From Flavobacterium ginsengisoli (GTDB lineage Bacteria; Bacteroidota; Bacteroidia; Flavobacteriales; Flavobacteriaceae): 64,000 bases of DNA. Both the position numbers and the translations under genes were made by a program. How positions within the stretch are numbered: position 1 is the stretch's first letter; each line of letters begins with the position of its first letter. The notes beneath the pieces were generated by a model, which was given only the letters and a program-made list of their open reading frames with translations, was not told the DNA's origin and ran no database searches. The stretch spans positions 186,001-250,000 of the forward strand of contig NZ_CP121110.1 in assembly GCF_029625315.1 (NCBI RefSeq). Direction: 5' to 3'. This document shows positions 32,746-42,385 of this stretch, one piece after another.

Positions 32746-35700
32746 TTAAAAAACTGTCGAAGATTTGTAAAATTTGTCGGCGTATTGAGATGGAGTCTCG
32801 CCGTACTTTTTCTGAAAGCATTTGCTAAAGTATTTCGGATTGTTGAAACCGACTTTATAACTGATTTCTGAAACGGTTAATTTGTTTTGTTCTAATAATT
32901 GAGATGCACGTTTTAATCTGATTTCGTGAATGAATTCATTTGGCGTGCAATTGGTCCAAGCTTTAATTTTTAAAAATAACATTGTTCGGCTGACACCCAA
33001 TTCTGAACAGAAAAACGGAATATCAAATTGTTCGTTTGAAATGTTTTCTTCCACAATTTTGAATGCTTTTTTCAATAATTCTTCATCCAAAGAAGAAACC
33101 GTTATTTCTGACGGAATAAAACTGTCTTCGCTTGAAAATTTGATTCGTAAACGTTCTGTTGTATTCAAAAGATTTTTAACGCGAAGCCTGAACTCCATTA
33201 AGTTGAAAGGTTTACTGATATAATCATCTGCACCGCTTTCTAATCCTTCAAATTTGTAAACCAATGAAGACCTAGAAGTCAGCAGAATGACTGGAATGTG
33301 GCTCGTTTTTATGTTTTCTTTGATTTTCGAACAAAGCTCAGTTCCAACCATTTCAGGCATAATGACATCGCTGATAATCAAATTCGGAACAAATTTTAAA
33401 GCTTTTTCAAAAGCGATTTTACCATTTTCGGCTTCAATAATGTTGTAGTCTTTTTTGAGAAGATTTTTCATGAACTTTCTCAAAACCTTATGATCTTCAA
33501 CAATTAAAATGGTCTGTTTTTCTTCGTTTACAATTAAATCTTCAATATCTTCATTTTCAATAATTTCTGAAGTTTCTAATTGAGCCGAATATTGTTCAAT
33601 ATCGTCACTGATTTTAAAATCAGAAATAATTTCGCTGTCTAAAAGATGTTCGCGACCAAGAGGTAAAGTCACTTTAAAAATAACGCCACCTGTGGTTTTG
33701 TTCATAACATCGATTTTTCCTTTATGTAATTCTACAATATTTTTTACAATCGAAAGTCCAATTCCAGTTCCTTTATTGTAGTTTTTCTGAACTTGATTGT
33801 GCATTGGAATTTCAAAAAACAAGTCGAAAATCTTATCAATATGTTCTTCAGCAATTCCTACGCCCGAATCTTCGACCGCAATAAACAGATTCTGCTGATC
33901 GTGATTGATTGTAACTTTGATCGAGCCGCCTTTTGGAGTATATCTAAAAGCATTCGAAATTAAATTATAAAATACGCGTTCGAGTTTGTAACGGTCAAAA
34001 TACACTAGAATTTCTTCATTTTCAGTTTCAAACGTGTAATCGTAGCCGCCGTCTTTGGCATATTCAATAAACGATAAAAAGATTTCTTTGGTAAATTTTA
34101 CAATGTTTCCGTTTGCAGATTCTAGCGTAACTTGATGATTTTCCAGCTTTCTAAAATCCATTAAACGATTGATCAAACTTAGAAGATGATTTGCACTTCC
34201 TTCAATAACCAGAAGCTTTTTATACATTTCATTAGTTCCGTTATAATCGGCTAGAATTTGTTGTAAAGGACCTAAAATCAAAGTTAAAGGTGTTCTAAAT
34301 TCATGCGAAATATTGGTAAAGAAATCTAGTTTTAATTTATTGTTTTCTTCAATTCGCTGCGTTTCTAGATATTCCAGTTCCAATTTTTGCTTCAGTCTCG
34401 CTTTCGATTTCATAATCCAAATCAAACCGTACAAACCCAAACCAATTACGATTCCGTATAATGAAAATGCCCAAATGCTGCGCCACGGAGCAGGATTTAC
34501 AATAACCGTTAAAGTTGTTGGAGTTTGGTTCCAAACGCCGTCATTGTTAGCGCCACGAACTTCAAAAGTATAAGTTCCTGGATTCTGAATCGCAAAATTG
34601 GCCTCGCTGTTTTTGGTTGTTGTCCAGTTGTTTTCCAAACCAACCAAACGATAACTGTATTGATTGTTTTTGGATCGAATGTAATTTGGAATCGCAAAAC
34701 TGATAGAAAAATTAGCCTTGTCATAATCCAAAGTAATGTTTTTGGTAAAACCAATGCTTTGGTCTAAAATTCCGTCTTTGTCATGCGCATTTACCGTTTC
34801 GTTTTTAATTTTCAAATCGGTAATTAAAACCTGTGGCGCATAATTATTTAAGGAAATTTTTGTGGCATCGAAAAAGGTTGCACCTGACGGACTTCCAAAA
34901 TAAAACTGATTAGATCCTAATTTTAAAGCCGAATTATCGTTGAATTCATTACTCGCCAAACCATCTTTCTGATCATAAATGACAATTGCTTTTTTAATTG
35001 TATTGTACTTTATAATTCCTTGATTGGTACTGATCCATAAGTTTTTATCGTCATCTTCTAAAATCGAATGAATGGAAGTAATGACCGTATTTCCAATTCT
35101 GAGATTGATTCTAGTGAATTTTTTTCCATCAAAAACATGAAGACCTTTGGCTTTTGTTCCCACCCAAATTTTGTTTTGAGAATCTTCAAACAAAGTCAAA
35201 ATATCATCGCCCGACAAAGCCGAATGATCATAAAAAAAATGCTGTATTTGGTATTTATTCGGATCAAAATTTCGAAGCGAAATGCGATTTAAACCATTTT
35301 GTGTTCCAAGCCAGATTGAATTTTGTTTGTCGATTAAAATACTGCGAACCATGTTATTGGTTAGAAAAACGGGTTTAGAAGTATCATTTCCAATAATTTG
35401 AAAGGTTCTATCTAATGTATTATAACGAATTAAACCTTTGCCAAAAGTTCCAATCCATAAGATTTTGTTTTCAGCTTTAAGCGAATAAACGCCGCTTTCT
35501 TTTAATAAATCGGTTAGATCTGTTGCGATTCTGTTGTCTTCAATTTTTTTAGAAATAGTATTGTAAGCTGATAATCCTTTAGAAAAAGTTCCAATCCATA
35601 AAATATTATCGTCTGCCAAACACATGGCTTTGATATCATTTTTATGAGTTTGTCCAGTTTTGCTATTAATGTAACTTACAGTTTCGGTATTTTTATTATA

Positions 35701-36837
35701 AATCGTGATTCCGCCACCTTCAGTTCCAAAATAAATGTTCCCGTTTTTGTCTGCAATAATCGAACTCACCACATCAAAACTCATCGGAATCTTTTTTGAA
35801 TTCTGATTGTAATTAGAGAAATTGACATTTGAAACATCCCAAAGATTTACTCCTTTATAATAACAGCCAATCCAAATAGAACCTTTTTTATCCATAAAAA
35901 CCGACTTTACTTTGTCGATTCCGTTGCTGTTATTGGTATTGTTGATTTTTTGAAGACTCTTATCTTGACCTAAGATATAAATTCCGTCATAAGCTCCAAT
36001 CCATAAAGAACCTTGATTGTCAATTAGTAAAGAGCGAATGTCGCTATTAATTTCTCGATATTTTTCTGTTGGTAAAAACGAAACAAAAGCTTTTTCTTTT
36101 TGATCGAATTTTAGAAGACCTTTGTTTTTTGTTCCAATCCATAAACTGCCATCTTTGTCTTCAATTACCGATTGTACATTTAACAAATCAGTCGAATTTA
36201 AAGGATAATTTTTGAAAGTTAATTTGCCATTTTTTCTACTTGTCAATTGACACAACCCTTTCGTTGTTCCAATCCAAATTTCGCCTTTTTTGGTTTTTAA
36301 AATGCTCAAAATATTATTGCTCGGAAGGGTAGAAGCATCATCATCTGAATGGAAAACAGAAGAAAATAATCCTGTTTTTTTATTGTAAATCGTTAATCCT
36401 TTTGAAGTTCCAAACCACATTTCTCCGCCAATTTCTCTCATGCTCCAAACGGCATTATTGCTAATGGTATGATTGGCTTTGGTATGAAGATATCTCGTGA
36501 AACGATTTGAAATAGGATCATAACAATTTAATCCATTGTAAGTTCCGACCCAGATTTTTCCTGAATTGTCTTCTTCAATTGCTAATATATCATTGTTGCT
36601 AATCGAATATTTATCAGCAGTATCATTTCTGAAAATGGTAAATCGGCTTCCATCATATTTGTTTAAACCATCGCGTGTTCCGAACCACATCTGCCCAAAT
36701 TTATCCTGATGAATGGCAATGACAGAACTCTGCGAAAGTCCATCGGTGGTAGAGAAATTTTTAAGGCGGTATTTATTTTGGGAAAACAGGTTTCCTGAAA
36801 TAAAAAGCAAAACCAGAAAGACTATTTTGTATTTCAT
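32746..36837 (-). CDS. Hybrid two-component sensor/regulator (HTCS) of the second PUL
   Basis: 1363 residues, complete and intact. Signal peptide (MKYKIVFLVLLFISGNLFS), then about 14 Reg_prop propeller repeats (FGQMWFGTRDGLNKYD, GKIWVGTYNGLNCYD and so on), a Y_Y_Y domain and the membrane segment WAFSLYGIVIGLGLYGLIWI. The histidine kinase has the H box NISHEFRTPLTLIL, NLISNAFRYTPKGG and GTGIGLSIVKNI. The receiver starts ILIVEDH, with the phospho-Asp in LIISDVIMPEM and the Lys in DDYISKPF. The AraC-type helix-turn-helix contains SEISYKVGFNNPKYFSKCFQKKYG. It would sense a GlcA-containing oligosaccharide in the periplasm and activate the SusC/D-GH88-GH2 operon next to it. Confidence 0.97.
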   Translation of the reverse strand: MKYKIVFLVLLFISGNLFSQNKYRLKNFSTTDGLSQSSVIAIHQDKFGQMWFGTRDGLNKYDGSRFTIFRNDTADKYSISNNDILAIEEDNSGKIWVGTYNGLNCYDPISNRFTRYLHTKANHTISNNAVWSMREIGGEMWFGTSKGLTIYNKKTGLFSSVFHSDDDASTLPSNNILSILKTKKGEIWIGTTKGLCQLTSRKNGKLTFKNYPLNSTDLLNVQSVIEDKDGSLWIGTKNKGLLKFDQKEKAFVSFLPTEKYREINSDIRSLLIDNQGSLWIGAYDGIYILGQDKSLQKINNTNNSNGIDKVKSVFMDKKGSIWIGCYYKGVNLWDVSNVNFSNYNQNSKKIPMSFDVVSSIIADKNGNIYFGTEGGGITIYNKNTETVSYINSKTGQTHKNDIKAMCLADDNILWIGTFSKGLSAYNTISKKIEDNRIATDLTDLLKESGVYSLKAENKILWIGTFGKGLIRYNTLDRTFQIIGNDTSKPVFLTNNMVRSILIDKQNSIWLGTQNGLNRISLRNFDPNKYQIQHFFYDHSALSGDDILTLFEDSQNKIWVGTKAKGLHVFDGKKFTRINLRIGNTVITSIHSILEDDDKNLWISTNQGIIKYNTIKKAIVIYDQKDGLASNEFNDNSALKLGSNQFYFGSPSGATFFDATKISLNNYAPQVLITDLKIKNETVNAHDKDGILDQSIGFTKNITLDYDKANFSISFAIPNYIRSKNNQYSYRLVGLENNWTTTKNSEANFAIQNPGTYTFEVRGANNDGVWNQTPTTLTVIVNPAPWRSIWAFSLYGIVIGLGLYGLIWIMKSKARLKQKLELEYLETQRIEENNKLKLDFFTNISHEFRTPLTLILGPLQQILADYNGTNEMYKKLLVIEGSANHLLSLINRLMDFRKLENHQVTLESANGNIVKFTKEIFLSFIEYAKDGGYDYTFETENEEILVYFDRYKLERVFYNLISNAFRYTPKGGSIKVTINHDQQNLFIAVEDSGVGIAEEHIDKIFDLFFEIPMHNQVQKNYNKGTGIGLSIVKNIVELHKGKIDVMNKTTGGVIFKVTLPLGREHLLDSEIISDFKISDDIEQYSAQLETSEIIENEDIEDLIVNEEKQTILIVEDHKVLRKFMKNLLKKDYNIIEAENGKIAFEKALKFVPNLIISDVIMPEMVGTELCSKIKENIKTSHIPVILLTSRSSLVYKFEGLESGADDYISKPFNLMEFRLRVKNLLNTTERLRIKFSSEDSFIPSEITVSSLDEELLKKAFKIVEENISNEQFDIPFFCSELGVSRTMLFLKIKAWTNCTPNEFIHEIRLKRASQLLEQNKLTVSEISYKVGFNNPKYFSKCFQKKYGETPSQYADKFYKSSTVF

Positions 36838-36900
36838 AGCGGTTAATTTTTTAGGTTCAAAGTTGCAAAGGAGCAGAGGTTCAAAGTTTTTCTCATTTTT

Positions 36901-37000
36901 GTCATTTCGACGAAGGAGAAATCTCCACGAGTAACTCTACAAAGATTGACGAAGTTCTATACGGAGCTACTTACGAAGATTTCTCCTTCGTCGAAATGAC
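36901..37000. repeat. REP/MITE-like element with perfect 24-bp inverted ends
   Basis: Positions 36901-36924 (GTCATTTCGACGAAGGAGAA...) are exactly complementary to 36977-37000. The 52-base interior has no gene. Related copies lie at 11472-11568 (degenerate) and 43461-43583 (variant sequence, same layout). Size and structure fit a non-autonomous element or REP unit; no transposase is present in the window. Confidence 0.8.
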
Positions 37001-37078
37001 AAACTATACTTAATATTATTAAAAATGAACTCATAAAGCTTTGCTTTTTAGCGACTTTGCGAGATTAAAAAAAGAACT

Positions 37079-38707
37079 TTACTTCAATCTCTTTTTTAAT
37101 TGATAATCGTAAATAGACGGAATTTTTTCAATTGGCGTATTTAAAAATTCAATATAAGGATCAATGTCGTATTTGATTTCAAATTTCGTATTGCCGTGAA
37201 CACCAATAATTCTGGCTAAAGCACCATCTTTCATCCCGTACAATAAAACAGTTTTCGATGGATCTGGATTTTCAACTTGAACATTTAGATTCCAAAACGT
37301 ACTGAAAGGCCCGTGTGAAGGTTTCCAGTAATCGGCTCCACCGCCGCCAAATAAAGCGTAACTATTGTTTTTATCGGCTTTTAAATGAACCGTAATATTG
37401 TCAAATAGATTTTGATGATTTGCCCCAGAATGCTGATCTAAAACAGGATCTGTAAAAATTTCACAGTTCTGATATACGTTTTTTGTTGCAAATGTGTTGA
37501 AACTTAAAGGATGAACAGCAGAATTATAGATTTTTAGATCTTTAACCAAAACATTATGAACGCCGCCTAAAGTTACCGTATAATGAGCCAAATGCGGTCC
37601 GTCGGTTGTAACATCTTGAATGGTTACATTAGAAACTTCTTCGGCTAAAATACCGCTGTCTGCATTGGTGATTTTGATATCTTTAACCCAACTATTAAAA
37701 AGACGAGTTAAGAAAATCCCGTTATTACCAGGTTCTACGTGATGTGCGACTCTCGGAATATCAGGAAAAGTAAAACGAAGATGTTCGATTCCAACTTCAT
37801 TTAAATGTTTCCATTCTACTAATTGCGCCTGATAACTTGTTTTTATTGAAATAGTTAAAGGCGTTTTTAAAGTGATTTTAGAACCAGAAATTTTAGCAAT
37901 TTCAACCTGCTGTCTTACAATGGGAAGTTTTGGAAATTTCCAATGATGCGAACCAGGTTTTACTTTGGCGCCTTGATATAAATCTTTGATGATTTCGCCG
38001 TTTTCGCCATCTTTATTAAACAATTGCAATTCGACAACATCACCAACTTTTAAACCTTTTACGTCAGAAACCGAAATAACATGTTCGCCCATTTTTCCCG
38101 AATTGACTTTCGCCAACGGATTAGACTCTGGTTCGTATTTGTCTAAATATGATTTTACGCGTTCGCCCGGAACCTGTGTCCAGATAAATCCTCCGGACCA
38201 AGCGTATTGAGAAAAAGGTAAATCAATATTATTTTCTGGTTCACGTTGTCTTTTATCAAAAGTGGTTAAGTATTCGCGAAGTTCAACCAAAACTTCAGAA
38301 TCTTTAAGATACATCATTGGTCTTGGGCAGTAAATCTCAGTTCCGTTTTCGTTTGAACCTGCGCCTCGAAGTACAAAATTGCTTCTTTCGATATACAAAA
38401 TATCGCTTAGAATAATTCGTCCGGCAGGCAATTGCAGAATTACATCTCCTTCAACGGCATTTGCCGCTTTAAAAGCTTTTAAGAGTGCTTTTGAATCGTC
38501 TAGATTATCATTTGCTTTTACACCAAAATCAGTAGCATTAATTACTTTTCCATTAGTTTCAGGAATTTGGCTTTCGCCGAAATGATATCCAGCATAACTA
38601 AAATCAGGAAGATAGTTGGTTTTGGAAGTAATGATTTTAGGTAATTCCTGCGCCAGTAAAGTATTCATGAAAAGACCGCAGGATATAAGAATGGTTTGGC
38701 GGATCAT
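37079..38707 (-). CDS. Secreted right-handed beta-helix, pectate-lyase-superfamily protein
   Basis: 542 residues with signal peptide (ILISCGLFMNTLLAQ). It has the opening NATDFGVKANDNLDDSKALLKAF typical of Pectate_lyase_3-type beta-helices, then helix rungs (VKDIKITNADSGILAEEVSNVTIQDVTTDG, described in parts). No classic pectate lyase or GH28 catalytic signature is obvious. It is first in a minus-strand cluster with UxuA, SDR, Eda and DUF386, and near GH88, so a lyase or hydrolase acting on a uronic-acid polymer is the natural guess. The activity is not provable from sequence. It could be the enzyme that makes the unsaturated ends that GH88 removes. Confidence 0.75.
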   Translation of the reverse strand: MIRQTILISCGLFMNTLLAQELPKIITSKTNYLPDFSYAGYHFGESQIPETNGKVINATDFGVKANDNLDDSKALLKAFKAANAVEGDVILQLPAGRIILSDILYIERSNFVLRGAGSNENGTEIYCPRPMMYLKDSEVLVELREYLTTFDKRQREPENNIDLPFSQYAWSGGFIWTQVPGERVKSYLDKYEPESNPLAKVNSGKMGEHVISVSDVKGLKVGDVVELQLFNKDGENGEIIKDLYQGAKVKPGSHHWKFPKLPIVRQQVEIAKISGSKITLKTPLTISIKTSYQAQLVEWKHLNEVGIEHLRFTFPDIPRVAHHVEPGNNGIFLTRLFNSWVKDIKITNADSGILAEEVSNVTIQDVTTDGPHLAHYTVTLGGVHNVLVKDLKIYNSAVHPLSFNTFATKNVYQNCEIFTDPVLDQHSGANHQNLFDNITVHLKADKNNSYALFGGGGADYWKPSHGPFSTFWNLNVQVENPDPSKTVLLYGMKDGALARIIGVHGNTKFEIKYDIDPYIEFLNTPIEKIPSIYDYQLKKRLK

Positions 38708-38755
38708 GGTTTTGTGGTTGTTTGTGGTTAGTTAGTTTTTTTTTGTTTTGCCGCT

Positions 38756-38932
38756 AAGGCACTAAGGCTCTAAGTTTTTTTAGCCACAGATTAAAAGGAT
38801 TAAAAAGATTTTTTTTACACAGATTTGGCAGATTATAGCAGATTTTATTATGTATAAATTATCTGCGTTCATCTGCCTAAATTTTTTTAAATCTGCGTGA
38901 AACATAAAAAAAACCTCGTGTCTTAGTGCCTT
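38756..38932. repeat. Long imperfect palindrome in the beta-helix to uxuA gap
   Basis: AAGGCACTAAG (38756-38766) pairs with CTTAGTGCCTT (38922-38932). Inside are CACAGATT/AATCTGCG-type units, including AAATCTGCGTGAAAC at 38889-38903, shared with the element at 23945. No gene is seen in 38708-38947. Confidence 0.65.
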
Positions 38933-38947
38933 CGCAAAGCAAACAAA

Positions 38948-40134
38948 TTATAAAGATCGTTTGATCCCTAATTCAAGTCCTCGCAATTCTGCCAAGCCTC
39001 TTAAACGGCCAATTGCAGAATATCCCGGATTTGTTTTTTTCTTTAAATCATCCAACATTTGATGTCCGTGATCTGGACGCATTGGTAATTGGCTATTATT
39101 TCTTTTTTCAACTTCCAGAATTGCTTTTACAACTTCGTACATGTCAACGTCGCCTTCTAGATGATTTGCTTCGTAGAAACTTCCTTCTTCGTCGCGTTGT
39201 GTGCTTCTTAAATGAATGAAATTCATTTTATCGCCATGACGTCTTACAATTCCAGGTAAATCATTATCAGCACGAACCCCATAAGAACCTGTACACATGG
39301 TAAATCCGTTTGATGGAGAAGGAGCAAGCTGTTCATTAATTCGATCAAATCTTCTTCTGTACTTACGACTCTCGGTAAACCTAAAATTGGATAAGGAGGA
39401 TCGTCTGGGTGAATTGCCATTACAACACCTTTGCTTTCTGCAACTGGAATAATTTCTTTTAAAAAGTGAAAAAGATTATTTTTTAAAGCTTGTCTGTCAA
39501 TATGATTATAAGCACTTAAAGTAACCAAGAAATCTTCAACAGAATAAGCTTCTTCAGCACCAGGAAGTCCAGCCAAAATGTTCTGTCGCAATTTAACTTT
39601 GTCTTCTGAAGTCATGGCTTCAAAATAGCTTTTTGCTTTTTGTTTTTGTTCTTCAGAATATTCATTTTCTGCTCCTGGTCTTTTTAAAATATGCAATTCA
39701 AAAGCCGCAAAAGCATTAATGTCAAAACGCAAAGCTTTTGAACCGTCTTCAACCGTATAAGACAAATCTGTTCTTGACCAGTCTAAAACAGGCATGAAAT
39801 TATAACAAACACATTTAATACCGCATAAAGCTAAATTGCGAATGCTTTCTTTATAATTTTCAATGTATTGCAGGTAATTTCCAGTTTGTTTTTTAATGTC
39901 TTCGTGAACAGGAATACTTTCTACAACCGACCAAGTTAATCCAGAAGCGCCTTTTTTAGGATCTCCGTTTTCGTGCTCAATTTCAACTTTTCGTTTAATG
40001 ATTTCATCAATGCTCCAAACTTGCCCGTTCGGAATATGGTGTAAAGCCGTTACAATTCCAGTTGCTCCAGTTTGTTTGATGTCTTGTAAAGAAACAGGAT
40101 CATTTGGTCCGAACCATCTTAATGTTTGTTCCAT
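38948..40134 (-). CDS. uxuA: Mannonate dehydratase (frameshifted at 39324)
   Basis: Converts D-mannonate to 2-keto-3-deoxygluconate. Recognisable features are [32 protein letters not shown] (read in parts) at the start, [34 protein letters not shown] and [24 protein letters not shown]. The frame is broken at GCAAGCTG (39324-39331), two bases too long; GCAGCG gives [21 protein letters not shown]. Repaired length is 394 residues, exactly the normal size. With the SDR, Eda and DUF386 genes downstream it forms a uronate operon; all are on the minus strand, but transcription runs from 42218 towards 38948, so UxuA is distal. Confidence 0.93.
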
Positions 40135-40152
40135 GTTTTATATTTTTTATTT

Positions 40153-40238
40153 CCTACAAGGTTTTTAAAACCTTGTAGGTATTTTTAATTTATAATAATC
40201 TACAATTTAAACCTACAAGGTTTTAAAAACCTTGCAGG
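40153..40238. repeat. Two adjacent CCTACAAGG palindromes
   Basis: CCTACAAGGTTTT...AAAACCTTGTAGG occupies 40153-40179 and a second copy, ending CCTTGCAGG, lies at 40212-40238. They sit between uxuA and the SDR gene; the second overlaps the SDR stop codon. A related palindrome is at 15717-15752. Confidence 0.8.
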
Positions 40239-41068
40239 AGAGAGGTTGATATTTTAAATACTCGTTGCAAGCAAATCCGCCGTCTACTTTTAATGTAATT
40301 CCTGTTACGAATTTCGACATGTCGCCGCATAAAAATAAAAGCGCGCCGTCAATATCTTCCGGAGTTCCAAATCTTCCCATTGGGGTATGATCGATGATTT
40401 TTTCGCCTCTTGGCGTTAGTTTCCCTTCTGGAGTAAGCAATAAAGCGCGATTTTGTTCTCCAATGAAAAAGCCTGGAGAAATTGCATTTACACGAATTCC
40501 TTCGCCGTATTTTTGAGCCAATTCAACCGCCATCCATTGTGTAAAGTTGTCGATTGCCGCTTTTGAAGCAGAATAACCCACAACTCTCGTTAAAGGCCTT
40601 TGTGCCGAAGCAGAAGAAATGTTGATAATATTTCCTGATTTCTGTTTCGCAAAAAGTGCGAAGAAAGACCTGAGAAGGAAGCATAGTTCCAATAATATTC
40701 AAATCGATTACTTTTTGCAAATCATCGCTTTTCATATCATAAATAGCTTGATCTGGCTGAATCGTTGCACCTGGCATATTTCCGCCAGCGGCGTTAATCA
40801 AGATATCAAGACGTCCGTATTTTTCAACGATAAAATCTTTAATTTTTTCTAATTCTTCTTTATTTAAAACATTGGCCTGAACCGCAAAACCTTTTCCGCC
40901 ATTTGCTTCGATCGCTTTTACAGTGCTTTCAGCTTTTTCAAGTGACTGAGAAACGATTCCAACAATAACGCCTTGTTTTGCTAATACATTTGCAAAATTG
41001 CTTCCTAAAACTCCGGCACCTCCCGTAATCAGTGCAATTTTTCCTTCTAAGTTGAATATTGAATTCAT
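40213..41068 (-). CDS. SDR-family fructuronate/mannonate oxidoreductase (one frameshift)
   Basis: Short-chain dehydrogenase: the NAD(P)-binding GGAGVLGSNFANVLA loop, NAAGGNMPG, and the catalytic Tyr and Lys in YSASKAAID; FVTGITLKVDGGFA is near the C-terminus. Members next to UxuA reduce fructuronate to mannonate, replacing classic UxuB. The frame breaks at an A run (40664-40666, plus strand); one base fewer joins LPSQVFFALFAKQKSGNIINISSASAQ. Repaired length is 284 residues. The last residues (about SCKVFKTL) and the stop are encoded by the palindromic repeat at 40212-40238, so the native C-terminus has been altered by it. Confidence 0.88.
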
Positions 41069-41101
41069 GTAATTTTTATAATTGATTATTTTTTTGACTT
41101 C

Positions 41102-41765
41102 TTAACTTCTAATCGTTGCAATCAAATCTAAAACCCTTTTCGTTTCTTTTTCGATTGTTTCGTAAGCATCAAATTGCATTACTTCTTTACTGATTAATTT
41201 GCTTCCCATTCCAACCGCAGAAACTCCAGCATTAAACCAAGTTTCAATACTTTGTCTTGTGGTGTCAACACCGCCTGTAGGCATGAAAATTAAATCTGGA
41301 AAAATGTTCTTAATACCGCTCATAAAATCTGGTCCTAAGATATTTCCAGGAAAAAGTTTAATGAATTTTACAACCGGCATTTTCAGCAAGAATAATTTCA
41401 GTTGGAGTCATACAGCCTGGAGCATAGAGAACATCTTTTGGAATTAAAAATGAAGCGACTTCAGGAACAAATCCTGGACTTATAAAAAAATCTGCACCAG
41501 TTAAATAATAAGTTTCTGCTTGCACTAAATTTTTGATCGTACCAATTCCAAGAAGCATTTCTGGCATTTCAGCATTTCTTACTTCAACCATTTTTTTGAA
41601 GTTTGAAAGCGCTTCTGGGCCACGGCTTGTATATTCAACTGCTCTAATACCGATATTATATAATGTTCTTAAAACAGAAATGCTTTTATTTTCGTCGGCA
41701 TTGAAATACAACGGAAGCATTCCTTGTTTGATTATGGCATCGATAGAATTCTGAATTGTACTCAT
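41102..41765 (-). CDS. eda: KDPG/KHG aldolase (one frameshift)
   Basis: Cleaves 2-keto-3-deoxy-6-phosphogluconate to pyruvate and glyceraldehyde-3-phosphate. Family features are the catalytic-base Glu in VEYTSRGPEAL, GTIKNLVQAETYYLTGADFFISPGF (in parts), and the Schiff-base Lys in KLFPGNILGPDF, followed by PTGGVDTT. A T run at 41366-41369 is one too long; correction joins AGCKFIKLFPGN. Repaired length is 220 residues. It lies 3 bases after the DUF386 gene and 33 before the SDR, so co-transcribed. It takes the KDG produced by UxuA after phosphorylation by a KdgK that is not in the window. Confidence 0.92.
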
Positions 41766-41768
41766 AAG

Positions 41769-42218
41769 CTATATTTTTACTTTAATAACAATCTTTTTCA
41801 ACGTTCCTTCGCCAATCATTGCAGTGTGAACATCTTCTGGAAACAAGATTGCAAATTGTTTTTCCTGCATTTCAAAAAAGGTATCTGGTGCATCATGAAA
41901 AAATCGAACATCTCTTTCGTCACTATATTCACCATTCGGATTCACACATTTTTCTCTTGGTTTCCATGCAAAAGTTTCTGGTTCTTTAATCGAAATCTGG
42001 ATATCGATGTTTTTATCATGACATTCAAAACCTTTAACTGCTTCTTCTTTTGTATTTCCTTGTCCGACAATTACAATTAGTTTTAAACCTTCGCCAATTT
42101 CAAAAGCACCTTCTTCAAGATTGGCAATGTCATTTTGATTTACATAATCAAATGCTTTCTTGAAATTTGGATGTAAACCATAGTATTTCTGAGCATTATG
42201 TAATGAATCTAGTATCAT
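41769..42218 (-). CDS. YhcH/YjgK/YiaL (DUF386) family protein
   Basis: Starts at ATG 42218 (MILDSLHNAQKYYGLHPNFKKAF); an upstream ATG at 42275 lies over the promoter and is unlikely. Typical DUF386 sequence: LEEGAFEIGEGLKLIV, the FECHDKNIDIQISIKEPE metal-site region, and FFHDAPDTFFEMQEKQFAILFPEDVHTAMI. Members such as TabA and NanQ are cupin-like proteins tied to sugar-acid metabolism, probably helping with anomer conversion. First gene of the uronate operon. Confidence 0.9.
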   Translation of the reverse strand: MILDSLHNAQKYYGLHPNFKKAFDYVNQNDIANLEEGAFEIGEGLKLIVIVGQGNTKEEAVKGFECHDKNIDIQISIKEPETFAWKPREKCVNPNGEYSDERDVRFFHDAPDTFFEMQEKQFAILFPEDVHTAMIGEGTLKKIVIKVKI

Positions 42219-42254
42219 TTTAGTCGTTTTATTTTTGTTTTTTGATGTTATGTG

Positions 42255-42292
42255 TATATTTGCGTGTGCGTACACGGTATTTTACAAATGTA
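42255..42292. promoter_or_regulatory. Divergent promoters with a LacI-type operator between them
   Basis: Plus strand TATATTTG (42255-42262) points towards the LacI gene; minus strand TACATTTG (42285-42292) points towards the DUF386/eda/SDR/uxuA operon. Between them is CGTGTGCGTACACG (42263-42276), arms CGTGT/ACACG. A repressor bound there would block both promoters, giving autoregulation plus control of the uronate genes. The operator role is inferred. Confidence 0.7.
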
Positions 42293-42385
42293 TGCAAAAT
42301 GTGATGTAAAACAACTTATTTTTGATAAAATAAATTAATTTTACCGAACTGCTTTTATTTTTTTAACTTAAAAAGAATCAATATC

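Noticed and set aside
41769..42275. DUF386 start at ATG 42275
   Set aside because: That start would put the coding region over the putative -7 box-operator region and add 19 residues foreign to the family; ATG 42218 starts the conserved MILDSL.
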